The notes under the pieces: generated by a model
Told to the model about the DNA's origin: nothing
The model's database searches: none
The model's input: only the letters and a program-made list of their open reading frames with translations
Position numbers and translations under genes: made by a program
NCBI RefSeq assembly: GCF_020622265.1
Contig: NZ_JACNMQ010000002.1
Location: 372,001 to 436,000, forward strand
Reading direction: 5' to 3'
From: Halomonas sp. M20
Lineage (GTDB): Bacteria > Pseudomonadota > Gammaproteobacteria > Pseudomonadales > Halomonadaceae
DNA: 64,000 nucleotides
In this document: in pieces, positions 35,325 through 44,055 of the stretch
How positions within the stretch are numbered: position 1 is the first letter of the stretch
How the letters are laid out: each line of letters begins with the position of its first letter

Positions 35325-36278
35325 ATGTCGATACTCTCCAACCGATTACCGACCGTCCGGCAGCTACAATGCTTCATCGCCGTGGCAGAGGAACTCAACT
35401 TTCGGCGGGCAGCCGAGCGTTTGCATATGTCTCAACCGCCGCTATCGCGACAGGTGCGTAGCCTGGAAACGTTGCTGGGGGTCACGTTGATCGAGCGAGA
35501 TACCCATCGGGTCGCATTAACCCCGACCGGCAAGCACTTCGTCGATGAAGCGCATCGGTTGCTTGTCGGGCTGAATCAGGCAGTTGCTTCGTTGCGTGAC
35601 AGTGCAGCACAGCAGCAGAAAAGCATCAGACTCGGCCTGACCAGCGTAATGGATTTCAGTCAGCTTCCCACCCTAAACGCTCTACTCTCGAACCCGCCAT
35701 TCAACCGTGGAATTCATCAGGAACGCGCCTACTCCAAACGACTCGTCGAACGTGTACTCGCCTTACAGATCGACCTGGCGATCGTCGGCGTTTTCGCCGA
35801 TGCCTCCCCAGCTCTCAAGAGCCGGAAGATTGGCGAGGACACGATGATGGTCGCGCTGCCGGCCTCCCATACCGCTGCGAACAAGCAGCGCATCGACCTG
35901 AAAGATATAGCCGACATACCGCTATTCTGGTTTCCGCGAGCCAACAACCCCACCTTTTACGATCGCTGCGAAGCCCTATTTAATCAGTTGGGGTTTTCTG
36001 CGCCACGCAAGCCCGAGCCTCAGGAACATGTCGATTTACTCGCCCGCATCGCCGCGGGTGAAGGAATGGGGTTTCTACCCAGTTCCATGCAGGCCGCCAG
36101 CCGCACCGGCGTGGTGTATCGAGCGTTCACCGATAGTATCGAGGCGCGCCTGAGCATGGATGTCCATCTGATCTGGCGCACCGATGAGCGCAGCGACGCG
36201 GTACTCGATGTAGTGAACAGGCTACTCTCTGCCATTGACACTCAGGCGTTGACGCCTTTCATACCCTCCTCCCCGTAA
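35325..36278 (+). CDS. LysR-family transcriptional regulator
   Basis: A 317-residue LysR regulator. The helix-turn-helix is clear (LQCFIAVAEELNFRRAAERL, MSQPPLSRQVRSLETLLG, residues 14-52), followed by the effector domain with FWFPRANNP and GEGMGFLPSSM, close to BenM/CatM-like regulators. GGGAGAG precedes the ATG. It is divergent from the broken TauE/SafE gene, which it presumably controlled. Its 3' end overlaps the convergent aldo/keto reductase gene by 37 bases. Confidence 0.88.
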   Translation: MSILSNRLPTVRQLQCFIAVAEELNFRRAAERLHMSQPPLSRQVRSLETLLGVTLIERDTHRVALTPTGKHFVDEAHRLLVGLNQAVASLRDSAAQQQKSIRLGLTSVMDFSQLPTLNALLSNPPFNRGIHQERAYSKRLVERVLALQIDLAIVGVFADASPALKSRKIGEDTMMVALPASHTAANKQRIDLKDIADIPLFWFPRANNPTFYDRCEALFNQLGFSAPRKPEPQEHVDLLARIAAGEGMGFLPSSMQAASRTGVVYRAFTDSIEARLSMDVHLIWRTDERSDAVLDVVNRLLSAIDTQALTPFIPSSP

Positions 36279-37258
36279 CGCTCACCCTGCACGCTTTCCT
36301 GGGTAAACACCTTTTCCAGTTCACGTTTGTCTTCTACCGATAGTTCAAGCGCGGCGGCGGCGAGATTTTCCTGCAGATAGCGCGAGCGTCGCGTGCCGGG
36401 AATAGGCACGATGTTATCCCCTTGAGCCAGCAACCAGGCAAGCGCAACCTGCCCGGGGGTTGCTGCATGGCGCTCGGCAATCTTCTTGACCGACCCGAGC
36501 AATTGCAGATTATGTGTCAGATTATCCTGCTGAAAACGAGGATTGTTGCGCCGAAAATCTCCCTCGGCCAGATCCTGAGCCGATGCGATACGACCGGTGA
36601 GGAAGCCACGCCCGAGAGGTGAATAAGCGACCAGACCAATCCCCAACTCCCTGGCCTTGGGCAGAATGCTCTGCTCGATATCCCGCGTCCACAGCGAGTA
36701 TTCCGTTTGCAGTGCGGTGATCGGATGCACCGCATGGGCCTTTTCCAGCGTGGCGGCGGAGACCTCGCACAAGCCAACATGGGCGATCTTGCCCTCCTCG
36801 ACCAAGCCCTTCAGTGCGCCCATGGTCTCGGTGATATCCGCCTGCGGGTCCACTCGATGGATGTAGTACAGATCGATTCGCTCGACGTCCAGGCGCTTCA
36901 GGGAGGCGTCGCAACAGGCACGAATGTACTCCGGTCGATTGTTGATACCCCGAGCGTATTCCGCCTCTTCAGGCCGATCGATACCGCATTTGGTCGCAAT
37001 TTGGATCGAGTCCATGGCAGAGCCCCGAGCAACGAGAAAGCGACCGATCAGCGTCTCGTTATGACCACGACCGTACATATCCGCCGTATCGATAAGGGTA
37101 ACGCCGGCATCGGCCACTTCATCGAGCATCGCCAGGGACTGGGTATCGTCCGAAGGGCCATAAAACTCGCTGAGCCCCATGGCGCCATAGCCAATCGCCG
37201 AGACAGAAAAGCCCTGTCCCAACACGCGAGAGGGTAATGCTGTCGTTTTCCGGTCCAT
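36242..37258 (-). CDS. Aldo/keto reductase
   Basis: A 338-residue NADPH-dependent oxidoreductase of the aldo/keto reductase fold. The catalytic residues are visible: Asp and Tyr in LIDTADMYGRG, Lys in IATKCG and His in YYIHRVD. VAYSPLGRGFLTG and IPGTRRSRYL mark the cofactor-binding half. It resembles YajO/IolS-like general aldehyde reductases; the substrate is unknown. It converges on the LysR gene with an overlap and has a separate promoter. Confidence 0.92.
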   Translation of the reverse strand: MDRKTTALPSRVLGQGFSVSAIGYGAMGLSEFYGPSDDTQSLAMLDEVADAGVTLIDTADMYGRGHNETLIGRFLVARGSAMDSIQIATKCGIDRPEEAEYARGINNRPEYIRACCDASLKRLDVERIDLYYIHRVDPQADITETMGALKGLVEEGKIAHVGLCEVSAATLEKAHAVHPITALQTEYSLWTRDIEQSILPKARELGIGLVAYSPLGRGFLTGRIASAQDLAEGDFRRNNPRFQQDNLTHNLQLLGSVKKIAERHAATPGQVALAWLLAQGDNIVPIPGTRRSRYLQENLAAAALELSVEDKRELEKVFTQESVQGERYGEEGMKGVNA

Positions 37259-37423
37259 GTTCGTTTCCTATGGTAAGCATGAAATCACGTCGTTCGATGT
37301 CTCGAATGCACGAACACGGGAAGCATGAATCGGCATGGCCTACCAATGGAAGAACTCGATTGGTAATACCAGGATTGAATCACACGTTAGAAAATCCCCG
37401 GGCACTCTTCCAAGATGGAAGTA

Positions 37424-37457
37424 AAAAGGCTTGCTCCATTAGTGGAGCAAGCCTTTT
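37424..37457. terminator. Strong bidirectional terminator after rluB
   Basis: AAAAGGCTTGCTCCA and TGGAGCAAGCCTTTT pair perfectly over 15 bases with a TTAG loop, with A and T runs on the flanks. It lies 26 bases past the rluB stop, so it ends the minus-strand scpA-scpB-rluB transcript and could also act in the other direction. Confidence 0.9.
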
Positions 37458-37482
37458 ATTCAAACGCCATCACCAAAACACC

Positions 37483-38352
37483 TCACCACCTATGCCGCGG
37501 CTCCTTGGGCTTGCGCAGCGCACGCACAGGGCGGCGCTTGTTCTTGTCCCGGCTCCAGCGGTTCTGTTCCTCAGGGGTCATGTCCGGCACCTTGCGCGGC
37601 TCCAGGCCCGCCAGATTAGAAAGATCGTCGATCTCGTCCTGGCTCAACTCGACCCATTCACCGGCCTTGGCGCGCTTGTCGATGAAGATGTTGCCGTAAC
37701 GCACGCGCTTCAAGCGGCTGACGGTGAGCCCCTGGGATTCCCAAAGCCTGCGCACCTCGCGGTTGCGCCCTTCCATGATCACCACATGGAACCAGGTGTT
37801 GATGCCTTCGCCGCCGAACTCCTGCACGTCGGTGAAACGTGCCGGGCCGTCTTCGAGCATCACGCCCTCGACCATGGCAACGATCTGTTCACGCTTGACG
37901 TTGCCCATGATGCGCACGGCGTATTCACGCTCGACCTGGGTCGAGGGGTGCATCAGGCGATTGGCGAGCTCGCCATCGGTGGTGAACAGCAGCAGGCCAC
38001 TGGTGTTGATATCCAGGCGGCCGATGGCAATCCAGCGCTCACCCTTCAAGCGTGGCAGTCGATCGAACACGGTGCGCCGGCCTTCCGGGTCCTTGCGGGT
38101 GCACAGCTCGCCTTCAGGCTTGTTGTACATGATGACCCGGCGCGGCACTTCCTCGGCGCCGCGCAGGTTGAGCGGGCGATCATCAAAAGTGACCTTGTCC
38201 CGCGCTTCGATGCGATCGCCCAGGGTCGCGACTTGACCGTTGACCTTGACGCGCCCGGCGCTGATGGCGGTTTCCATCTCGCGGCGCGAACCCAGGCCGG
38301 CCCGGGCGAGGACTTTCTGCAGCTTTTCGGTGGTCGTATTGGGGGTGTTCAT
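37483..38352 (-). CDS. rluB: 23S rRNA pseudouridine(2605) synthase
   Basis: A 289-residue pseudouridine synthase of the RsuA/RluB branch. An N-terminal S4 RNA-binding domain ([17 protein letters not shown], about residues 10-60) precedes the catalytic domain with the nucleophilic Asp in [13 protein letters not shown]. The C-terminal tail is basic ([16 protein letters not shown]). It overlaps scpB by four bases, the common gammaproteobacterial order scpA-scpB-rluB. It modifies U2605 of 23S rRNA. Confidence 0.95.
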   Translation of the reverse strand: MNTPNTTTEKLQKVLARAGLGSRREMETAISAGRVKVNGQVATLGDRIEARDKVTFDDRPLNLRGAEEVPRRVIMYNKPEGELCTRKDPEGRRTVFDRLPRLKGERWIAIGRLDINTSGLLLFTTDGELANRLMHPSTQVEREYAVRIMGNVKREQIVAMVEGVMLEDGPARFTDVQEFGGEGINTWFHVVIMEGRNREVRRLWESQGLTVSRLKRVRYGNIFIDKRAKAGEWVELSQDEIDDLSNLAGLEPRKVPDMTPEEQNRWSRDKNKRRPVRALRKPKEPRHRW

Positions 38353-39236
38353 GAGTCGGACGTATTCTCGTCTGATGAGTTTTCCGCGCCCGCGAGGCCG
38401 TCATCGTCGCTTTCGCTCTCGACGGTCTGCGGATTACGGGCGCGTTCGGCCAAGCGCGCTTCGAGATCAGCGAAGCTGAGTCTCGGCCGGTCGGACGCCA
38501 TCCCGGCGTGGGGGTCTTCGTCGGCCATCCCGGCCGTCGTTTGCTGCTCTTCTTGCGGTTCTTGCGGTTCTTGCGGTTCTTGCTGAACGACAACATCATC
38601 TGCCGGCTCGTCGTCACCGTTCTCTTCGCTCGATGAAACATCGACGCTATGCGCCTGCGCACCCTGAATATCAATCTCGTCTTCATACAGGGTCTCTTCG
38701 AGCATGTCGAAGCCCTTGAGCTCGTGCATGGGTGGCAGAGCATCCAGGGTCTTGAGACCGAAGTCGTCGAGAAACTGCCGGGTGGTGGCATAAACCGCCG
38801 GGCGCCCCGGCACGTCGCGATGGCCGACCACCCGAACCCAGCCGCGTTCGCTTAGAGTGCGCATGATCGAACTGCTTACCGCGACACCGCGCACCTCCTC
38901 AATATCGCCCCGGGTCACTGGCTGGCGATAGGCGATCAACGCCAGGGTTTCGAGCAACGCCCGGGAATAACGCTGCGGGCGCTCATCCCACAGCCGCGAT
39001 ACCCAGGGCGACAAGCGCTGGCTAATACGCACCTGAAAACCGGAGGCGGATTCGATCAGCTCCAGGGCCGAATTCTCCAGCCGCGTCGCCAGTGCCGCCA
39101 GGGCATCGCGCAAATCGCTGCGGGGTGGGCATTCCCGTTCATCGAACAGCCCTTCCAGGCGTTCCACCGGCAGTGGCTCCCCCGCCGCCAACAGTGCCGC
39201 TTCGAGAATCTCGTCGAGCCGAACGCTGTCGTTCAT
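38349..39236 (-). CDS. scpB: Segregation and condensation protein B
   Basis: A 295-residue ScpB: the winged-helix pair covers about residues 1-185 ([43 protein letters not shown] is the family core). The remaining roughly 110 residues are a highly acidic, low-complexity tail with a Gln-Glu-Pro repeat. Together with ScpA it regulates the SMC-type condensin. It overlaps scpA and rluB by four bases on either side. The tail makes it longer than typical ScpB (about 200 residues). Confidence 0.95.
   Translation of the reverse strand: MNDSVRLDEILEAALLAAGEPLPVERLEGLFDERECPPRSDLRDALAALATRLENSALELIESASGFQVRISQRLSPWVSRLWDERPQRYSRALLETLALIAYRQPVTRGDIEEVRGVAVSSSIMRTLSERGWVRVVGHRDVPGRPAVYATTRQFLDDFGLKTLDALPPMHELKGFDMLEETLYEDEIDIQGAQAHSVDVSSSEENGDDEPADDVVVQQEPQEPQEPQEEQQTTAGMADEDPHAGMASDRPRLSFADLEARLAERARNPQTVESESDDDGLAGAENSSDENTSDS
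38550..38585. repeat. 9-base tandem repeat inside scpB
   Basis: TTCTTGCGG is repeated three times exactly and a fourth time with one change. On the coding strand it encodes a Gln-Glu-Pro tripeptide repeat in the acidic tail of ScpB. In-frame length variation between strains is likely. Confidence 0.9.
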
Positions 39237-40138
39237 GCGTCCTCCTCGAAGGCGCTTTCGCCGTCGAGGTCGTCACCGGCCACGAACTCATCGATATCCT
39301 CTGATTCCTCCACGGGCTGACGTGCTCTCACATGGATCGACGACAGCGGCGCATTCTGCACGATCTCGATCATCATCTCCTTGGCCAGCTCCAGGATTGC
39401 CATGAAGGTCACGATCACCCCGGCACGCCCCTCCTCGAGGTTGAACAACGACTCGAAGGAGGTGAAATGTTCGTGGTTGAGGCGCTCCATGATGGCCAGC
39501 ATGCGATCCCGAGTCGAGAGCACCTCGCGGCTGATGGTGTGGGACTGGTTGAGCTCCGCGCGGCGCAGGATACCCGACAGGGCGCCCAGAAGCTCGTCGA
39601 GTTCGACATCCGGATGCACCACGCGGGTTTCCAACGGCGGCAATCCCGCACTGGCACCGAACCAGTCCCGGCCCAAGCGCGGCAGTTCATCCAGCCCTTC
39701 CGCGGCAAGTTTCAAGCGTTCGTACTCCTGCAAACGCCGGATCAATTCGGCGCGGGGGTCCTCTTCTTCTTCGTCTCCCTCTTCCTTGGGCGGCCGAGGC
39801 AGCAACGTGCGCGACTTGATCTCGGCGAGCATCGCCGCCATCAGCAGATACTCCCCGGCCAGCTCGATCGCCATCGCCTTCATCAGTTCGACGTACTCGA
39901 TGTACTGGCGCGTGATAGCGGCGACGTCGACGGTGAGAATATCCAGGTTATGACGTCGAATCAGGTAGAGCAGCAGATCCAGCGGCCCCTCGAAGGTTTC
40001 GAGGAAAACCCGCAATGCCTCCGGGGGGATATAGAGATCCTGGGGCATCTCGGTGATCGGTTGATCGTGCAGACGCGCCAAGACCGCCGCCGTTTCCTGA
40101 ACGGCGGCCTGATCCGGCGATTCCACGATATCCGACAT
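39233..40138 (-). CDS. scpA: Segregation and condensation protein A
   Basis: A kleisin, about 301 residues. The N-terminal domain has FLETFEGPLDLLLYLIRRHNLDIL and the C-terminal winged helix VIVTFMAILELAKE. A charged linker (EEGDEEEEDP) lies in between. ScpA bridges the two SMC heads in the chromosome-organising complex. The ATG at 40138 is used; a GTG at 40159 adds seven residues and neither has a strong ribosome site. It is first in the scpA-scpB-rluB operon. Confidence 0.93.
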   Translation of the reverse strand: MSDIVESPDQAAVQETAAVLARLHDQPITEMPQDLYIPPEALRVFLETFEGPLDLLLYLIRRHNLDILTVDVAAITRQYIEYVELMKAMAIELAGEYLLMAAMLAEIKSRTLLPRPPKEEGDEEEEDPRAELIRRLQEYERLKLAAEGLDELPRLGRDWFGASAGLPPLETRVVHPDVELDELLGALSGILRRAELNQSHTISREVLSTRDRMLAIMERLNHEHFTSFESLFNLEEGRAGVIVTFMAILELAKEMMIEIVQNAPLSSIHVRARQPVEESEDIDEFVAGDDLDGESAFEEDA

Positions 40139-40204
40139 GTCACTCACGCTTGCAGGCACTCCTGGCTGGCTGTGCGCCTGCAGAGTGTAACGAAACTAGG
40201 CCTT

Positions 40205-40385
40205 GGGCAGAATGCCGAATTGCCATGCAAGCAGCTGCTTTTCTCGGCGACAGCCTTGGTGGGAAGCGCTGAAGAAATAGACGAGCGATTCAAGCACAAG
40301 GCGCCCGGAGCACAGGAACCGGAGCATATGGGGTATATGTGAGGATTCCGCGCACCGCGTAACGCAGTGATTGAAGTGCGCAGAC
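40205..40385. repeat. Possible dispersed intergenic repeat between scpA and radD
   Basis: The 250-base gap is well structured rather than random: it contains AAGCAGCTGCTTTTC, GCGCCCGGAGCACAGGAACC, a CATAT/ATATG hairpin near 40326-40341 and GTGCGCAGACA. Its compositional style differs from the coding flanks. I have a general impression that similar blocks occur in other Halomonadaceae and related genomes, but this cannot be checked here. No gene or terminator is convincing. Confidence 0.3.
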
Positions 40386-40389
40386 ATTT

Positions 40390-42183
40390 CTATTCAGTAT
40401 TTCCCTTGCGGTAGCGCCCGACATAGTCGAACAGCTTTTCACGCACCTGCCAATGGCGGCCTACTCGCCGCCCGATGACGAAATCCGGTGCCTTGAGGCG
40501 CCGCTCTTCAGCAATGACCGCCTCCGGCGAGGTTGGTCGCCAATCCGCTCCCGGCGCTCGCAAATGATGACGCAGGAAGGCCGCCGCGAAAGCGCCTCGC
40601 TGGGCAGACGTTTCCAGAGCGAACCATTCATCCAGGGTCGCACCGTCTTCGTCATGATAGGTCACCTTGAGTCGAGGCAGGCCGCGGCCATTCACGGTCG
40701 CGGCGAGCTGCATGCCGCTGATCCGCAGCACTCGGGCGTCTTTCAGGCGCAGTGCGTCTTTCAATTTGTCGTCCGGGTCTACCAAGCGCTCGCCGCAACC
40801 GTGGCAGCGCCGCGCAGCGATATCATTCTCGGCACCGCAGGCCTGGCAGGTCTTGAAGCGGAAGCGGAAATCGCATTGGTTTCGTTTTCCTTGCTCATCA
40901 TCAACAAGCCCTTGGCAGCGCCGGCCATGATGCTCGATGACAATGTCGCCCTCCCGCTTGCCCCAGAACATATTGGCATGGCCGCAGGCCGGGCACTCCA
41001 CCTGCACCGGCTCGCTGTCGCTGTCCGGCTTGGGTGCGCCAATCTCCGGGGCATAGAGATCCCAGGGATTGCCGGCGTAATCGAGGATCAGACAATCCAT
41101 CTTGTTCGGGGCCAGACGCAATCCGCGTCCGATGATCTGCTGATAGAGCCCTACGGACTCCGTGGGCCGCAGAATGGCGATCAGATCGACATGGGGCGCA
41201 TCGAAGCCGGTGGTCAGTACCGAGACATTGACCAGATATTTCAATTGGTGTGTCTTGAAGGCGTCGATCAAACGCCGGCGCTCTTTCGAGGGGGTCGCCC
41301 CGGTGATCAGCGCCGCCTCATCGCCAGGTAGATAGCCGAGAATTTCCTCCGCATGATCCACGGTAGCGGCGAACAGCATTACCCCGCGTCGATCACGGGC
41401 GCGAATCATGATCTCTTCGATGATGGTGGGCGTGGCCCGGTTGCCCCGCACCACGCGATTGAGTTCTTCCTCGGCATAAAGGCCACGCACATTGGGCGCA
41501 AGCTGAGAGAAGTCGTAGCGTTCGACCGCAGCATCCACTCTTGTCGGCGGCGCCAGATAGCCCTGCTTGACCATCAGCCGCAACGGCTGCTCGAACACGC
41601 ACTCCTGGAAGAAGCAATCCGCCTCGCCGCGCACCATGCCGTGATGGTGGCGGTGATAGATGAAGCCCTGCCCCAGCCGATACGGCGTGGCGGTCAGGCC
41701 GAGAATCTTGAGACGCGGATTGGCCTGACGCAGATGGTCGACGACCTGGCGGTAGCTTGCATCCTTGTCCGGCGACACGCGGTGGCACTCGTCGATCACC
41801 AACAGCGTAAAGCCATCTTCGTCACGCTCATTGGCAAAAGCATCCAGGTTACGCACCACGGACTGCACGGAACCGAACACCACCTGCCGTTTGGACTCCT
41901 TGCGTTTGAGACCCGCACTAAAGATGTCCGCCTGCAAGCCATAGGCCTGGTACTTGGCGTGATTCTGTTCCACCAGTTCGCGCACATGGGCCAGCACCAG
42001 TACTCGCCCGCGAGCCAGTCGCGCCAGCTCGGCGATCACCAGTGACTTCCCGCTGCCGGTGGGCAGCACCACCACCGCCGGGTCGTCGGTGGCGCGGAAA
42101 TGCTCGATCACCCGCGCCACGGCCTGTTGCTGGTAAGGCCGCAGCGCTGGAGGTGTGATGGCCTTGATAGTGCTATCCGGCAT
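40390..42183 (-). CDS. radD: DNA repair helicase-like ATPase RadD (YejH)
   Basis: A 597-residue superfamily 2 helicase. Walker A PTGSGKS is at residues 41-47, DECH at 131-134, then GLTATP and [12 protein letters not shown] (motif VI). The C-terminal part holds zinc-finger cysteines ([32 protein letters not shown]). The sequence follows E. coli RadD closely over its length. RadD helps repair double-strand breaks and processes recombination intermediates with RecA and SSB. GGAG lies five bases before the ATG. It lies 32 bases after the bcsG stop on the same strand. Confidence 0.96.
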   Translation of the reverse strand: MPDSTIKAITPPALRPYQQQAVARVIEHFRATDDPAVVVLPTGSGKSLVIAELARLARGRVLVLAHVRELVEQNHAKYQAYGLQADIFSAGLKRKESKRQVVFGSVQSVVRNLDAFANERDEDGFTLLVIDECHRVSPDKDASYRQVVDHLRQANPRLKILGLTATPYRLGQGFIYHRHHHGMVRGEADCFFQECVFEQPLRLMVKQGYLAPPTRVDAAVERYDFSQLAPNVRGLYAEEELNRVVRGNRATPTIIEEIMIRARDRRGVMLFAATVDHAEEILGYLPGDEAALITGATPSKERRRLIDAFKTHQLKYLVNVSVLTTGFDAPHVDLIAILRPTESVGLYQQIIGRGLRLAPNKMDCLILDYAGNPWDLYAPEIGAPKPDSDSEPVQVECPACGHANMFWGKREGDIVIEHHGRRCQGLVDDEQGKRNQCDFRFRFKTCQACGAENDIAARRCHGCGERLVDPDDKLKDALRLKDARVLRISGMQLAATVNGRGLPRLKVTYHDEDGATLDEWFALETSAQRGAFAAAFLRHHLRAPGADWRPTSPEAVIAEERRLKAPDFVIGRRVGRHWQVREKLFDYVGRYRKGNTE

Positions 42184-42215
42184 GACGCTCCGTTCATGTA
42201 GCAAAGGGCGTCATT

Positions 42216-43883
42216 CTACTGCGGATAGGCCATCCATCCATCGCCCTTCAAGCGAATGTAGGGCGTCTCGTTCACCGGCATCACCACTACACCATCGTTT
42301 GCGGATATCGGCTCGGTGGTAGGCAGATCCGCGGTCAACGCCTGCCAATCCACTTCCTGCTGGGCATAGATGTCTTGCTCCAGGAAACGCTTGACCAGCT
42401 CGGATACCGCCAGATAGCTGCTCGGCGCCTCGATATGGATGGGCGCCTCGTCGCTGGGCTGATTCAGGCCGGTGAGTTTTACACCGACAGGCACATGGGT
42501 AATCGAAGGCGTCGGAATCTCGCGCATACCGGCGAACTGCATCTTGTCTCCACTCAGGGCTGCCCCGTGCTCCGGCACGATCAAGACCGCCACCTGCCGT
42601 CCCTCACTTTCCAGACGCTTCAGGAATGTAAGCAGATCATCGAACAATTGCCGCAGCAGCGGTTCATAATCCGCGAAGCCCTTTTCACCGACGATGCGAT
42701 TACCATCGTGCAGTGTCACCGTGTTGTAGAAAGTGGCGGTAGGGTTGTCCCAGTCCTGCTGCGCCATCCAGGTATCGAACATATCGCGATCACGATATAT
42801 CGGGGAGTCGTCGAAGGCGGTCATCTGGGGTTCGACGCTGTCCTGGGCCAGCATCGGCGCCTCGATGCCACCCTGCTCGCGGATCATTTTGAGATAGTCA
42901 TCGAATATCCCGTCGTGGTTGAGCGCCAGCTCTGTGGCGAAGCCCTGTTCGGCCAGATTCTCGAACAGATGACACTGCTGTGGCGCCTCGCTGTAGAGCT
43001 CTTCATGGGGGATCTGACCGCAGCTGGCACGCAGCAGACGCAAGCTGGCAGGGCCGCTATAAGAAGTCGCGGAATTGAAGTTGTCGAAGACGACGTCCAG
43101 ATAGTCGAACAGGGGATGATTCGTGACGCCAGCTTCTTTCATGTCGTCCCAGGATAGCGAGCAGACATTGACGATCAGAACGTCGAAGGGCTGCGACGGC
43201 GCCGCTGAAAACGGTACCTGTCGCTCGCTCTCGCTGGCATAGAAGTCCTTGAGTTGGGCATCGAGTTCCGGGTCCTTGGGCGCGGCAGCGGGGGCAGGCG
43301 CGGGCGCCGTGTTTTGCTCGACAGCAGCCACGCCATTGGCGGCATCCCCCGCCGGCGCCGTGGTGGCGGTTGCCGTCGTAGGCAGAAAGGAGGTTGCACC
43401 GATCATGCTCAGCACCGGTAGCATGGCCACCCAGATCAGCCCCAGCATCACGGGTACCGTTACCCGAATCCAACCGGCGATAAAGGCATAGCCCACCGCC
43501 AGCACGAACAGCACCGCCATCCAGTCCCAATTGATGAACCGGCTGGCCAGTTCCACGAGATAGTCGAAGCTGAAGGCCGATACTTGTGAGGATTGCGCCA
43601 GCAAGCGGCTGAAGGGCGGCAGCCAGCTATCCTGATAGAACAAGGCAATGCCGATGGGAATGGCCAGGATGTGACGCGCCCGATGCAACCAGAGAGGCGG
43701 CAAAGGCATTAGCAGGAAGGCGGCAAAGGCCAGGTTGGTCAGCGCGTTGAAATCGATCACGCCCTGCCAATAAAGCGCCAGCTTGAAAATGAAATATATG
43801 TTCCATGCCCCCAGGCCCCGCCAGTAGCGGTTGACTGAAGGAGAACTCGTACCCAATGTCTGTTCAGCGTAATTCATCGACAC
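42216..43883 (-). CDS. bcsG: Cellulose phosphoethanolamine transferase BcsG
   Basis: A 555-residue inner-membrane enzyme with about five membrane helices in the first 165 residues, a Pro/Ala-rich linker (about 170-205) and a periplasmic alkaline-phosphatase-fold domain. The catalytic Ser lies in NSATSYSGPASLRLLRASCGQ (from residue 270). It adds phosphoethanolamine to cellulose. The GTG at 43883 has AAGG at good spacing; an ATG follows at 43877. It overlaps bcsF. Confidence 0.95.
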   Translation of the reverse strand: MSMNYAEQTLGTSSPSVNRYWRGLGAWNIYFIFKLALYWQGVIDFNALTNLAFAAFLLMPLPPLWLHRARHILAIPIGIALFYQDSWLPPFSRLLAQSSQVSAFSFDYLVELASRFINWDWMAVLFVLAVGYAFIAGWIRVTVPVMLGLIWVAMLPVLSMIGATSFLPTTATATTAPAGDAANGVAAVEQNTAPAPAPAAAPKDPELDAQLKDFYASESERQVPFSAAPSQPFDVLIVNVCSLSWDDMKEAGVTNHPLFDYLDVVFDNFNSATSYSGPASLRLLRASCGQIPHEELYSEAPQQCHLFENLAEQGFATELALNHDGIFDDYLKMIREQGGIEAPMLAQDSVEPQMTAFDDSPIYRDRDMFDTWMAQQDWDNPTATFYNTVTLHDGNRIVGEKGFADYEPLLRQLFDDLLTFLKRLESEGRQVAVLIVPEHGAALSGDKMQFAGMREIPTPSITHVPVGVKLTGLNQPSDEAPIHIEAPSSYLAVSELVKRFLEQDIYAQQEVDWQALTADLPTTEPISANDGVVVMPVNETPYIRLKGDGWMAYPQ

Positions 43884-44055
43884 CCATACCTTCGTTATTC
43901 ACCCCTTTCGTGTCCTCTACGCGACGTCGCACACCCAATCTGGATACATAGCGCGGACGCCGTGGCCAAACCTGATTCATGCGGCGCCATATCCAGTGCA
44001 TAGCAAGGCCAAGAACAAAACCGCCTAGCGCCATCACCACGAGAAGTTCATTCAT
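43864..44055 (-). CDS. bcsF: BcsF, small membrane protein of the cellulose system
   Basis: A 63-residue protein with one membrane helix (about residues 3-22) and a basic cytoplasmic tail (RRMNQVWPRRPRYVSRL). Position between bcsE and bcsG with overlaps on both sides identifies it. In E. coli BcsF recruits the c-di-GMP sensor BcsE to the membrane and works with BcsG. Confidence 0.9.
   Translation of the reverse strand: MNELLVVMALGGFVLGLAMHWIWRRMNQVWPRRPRYVSRLGVRRRVEDTKGVNNEGMGVDELR

Noticed and set aside
38550-38585. An intergenic tandem repeat locus
   Set aside because: The repeat is fully inside scpB and in frame, coding for Gln-Glu-Pro.
42216-43883. A general sulfatase or lipid A phosphoethanolamine transferase
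   Set aside because: The SYSGPASLRLLRASCGQ core and the position after bcsE and bcsF identify BcsG.
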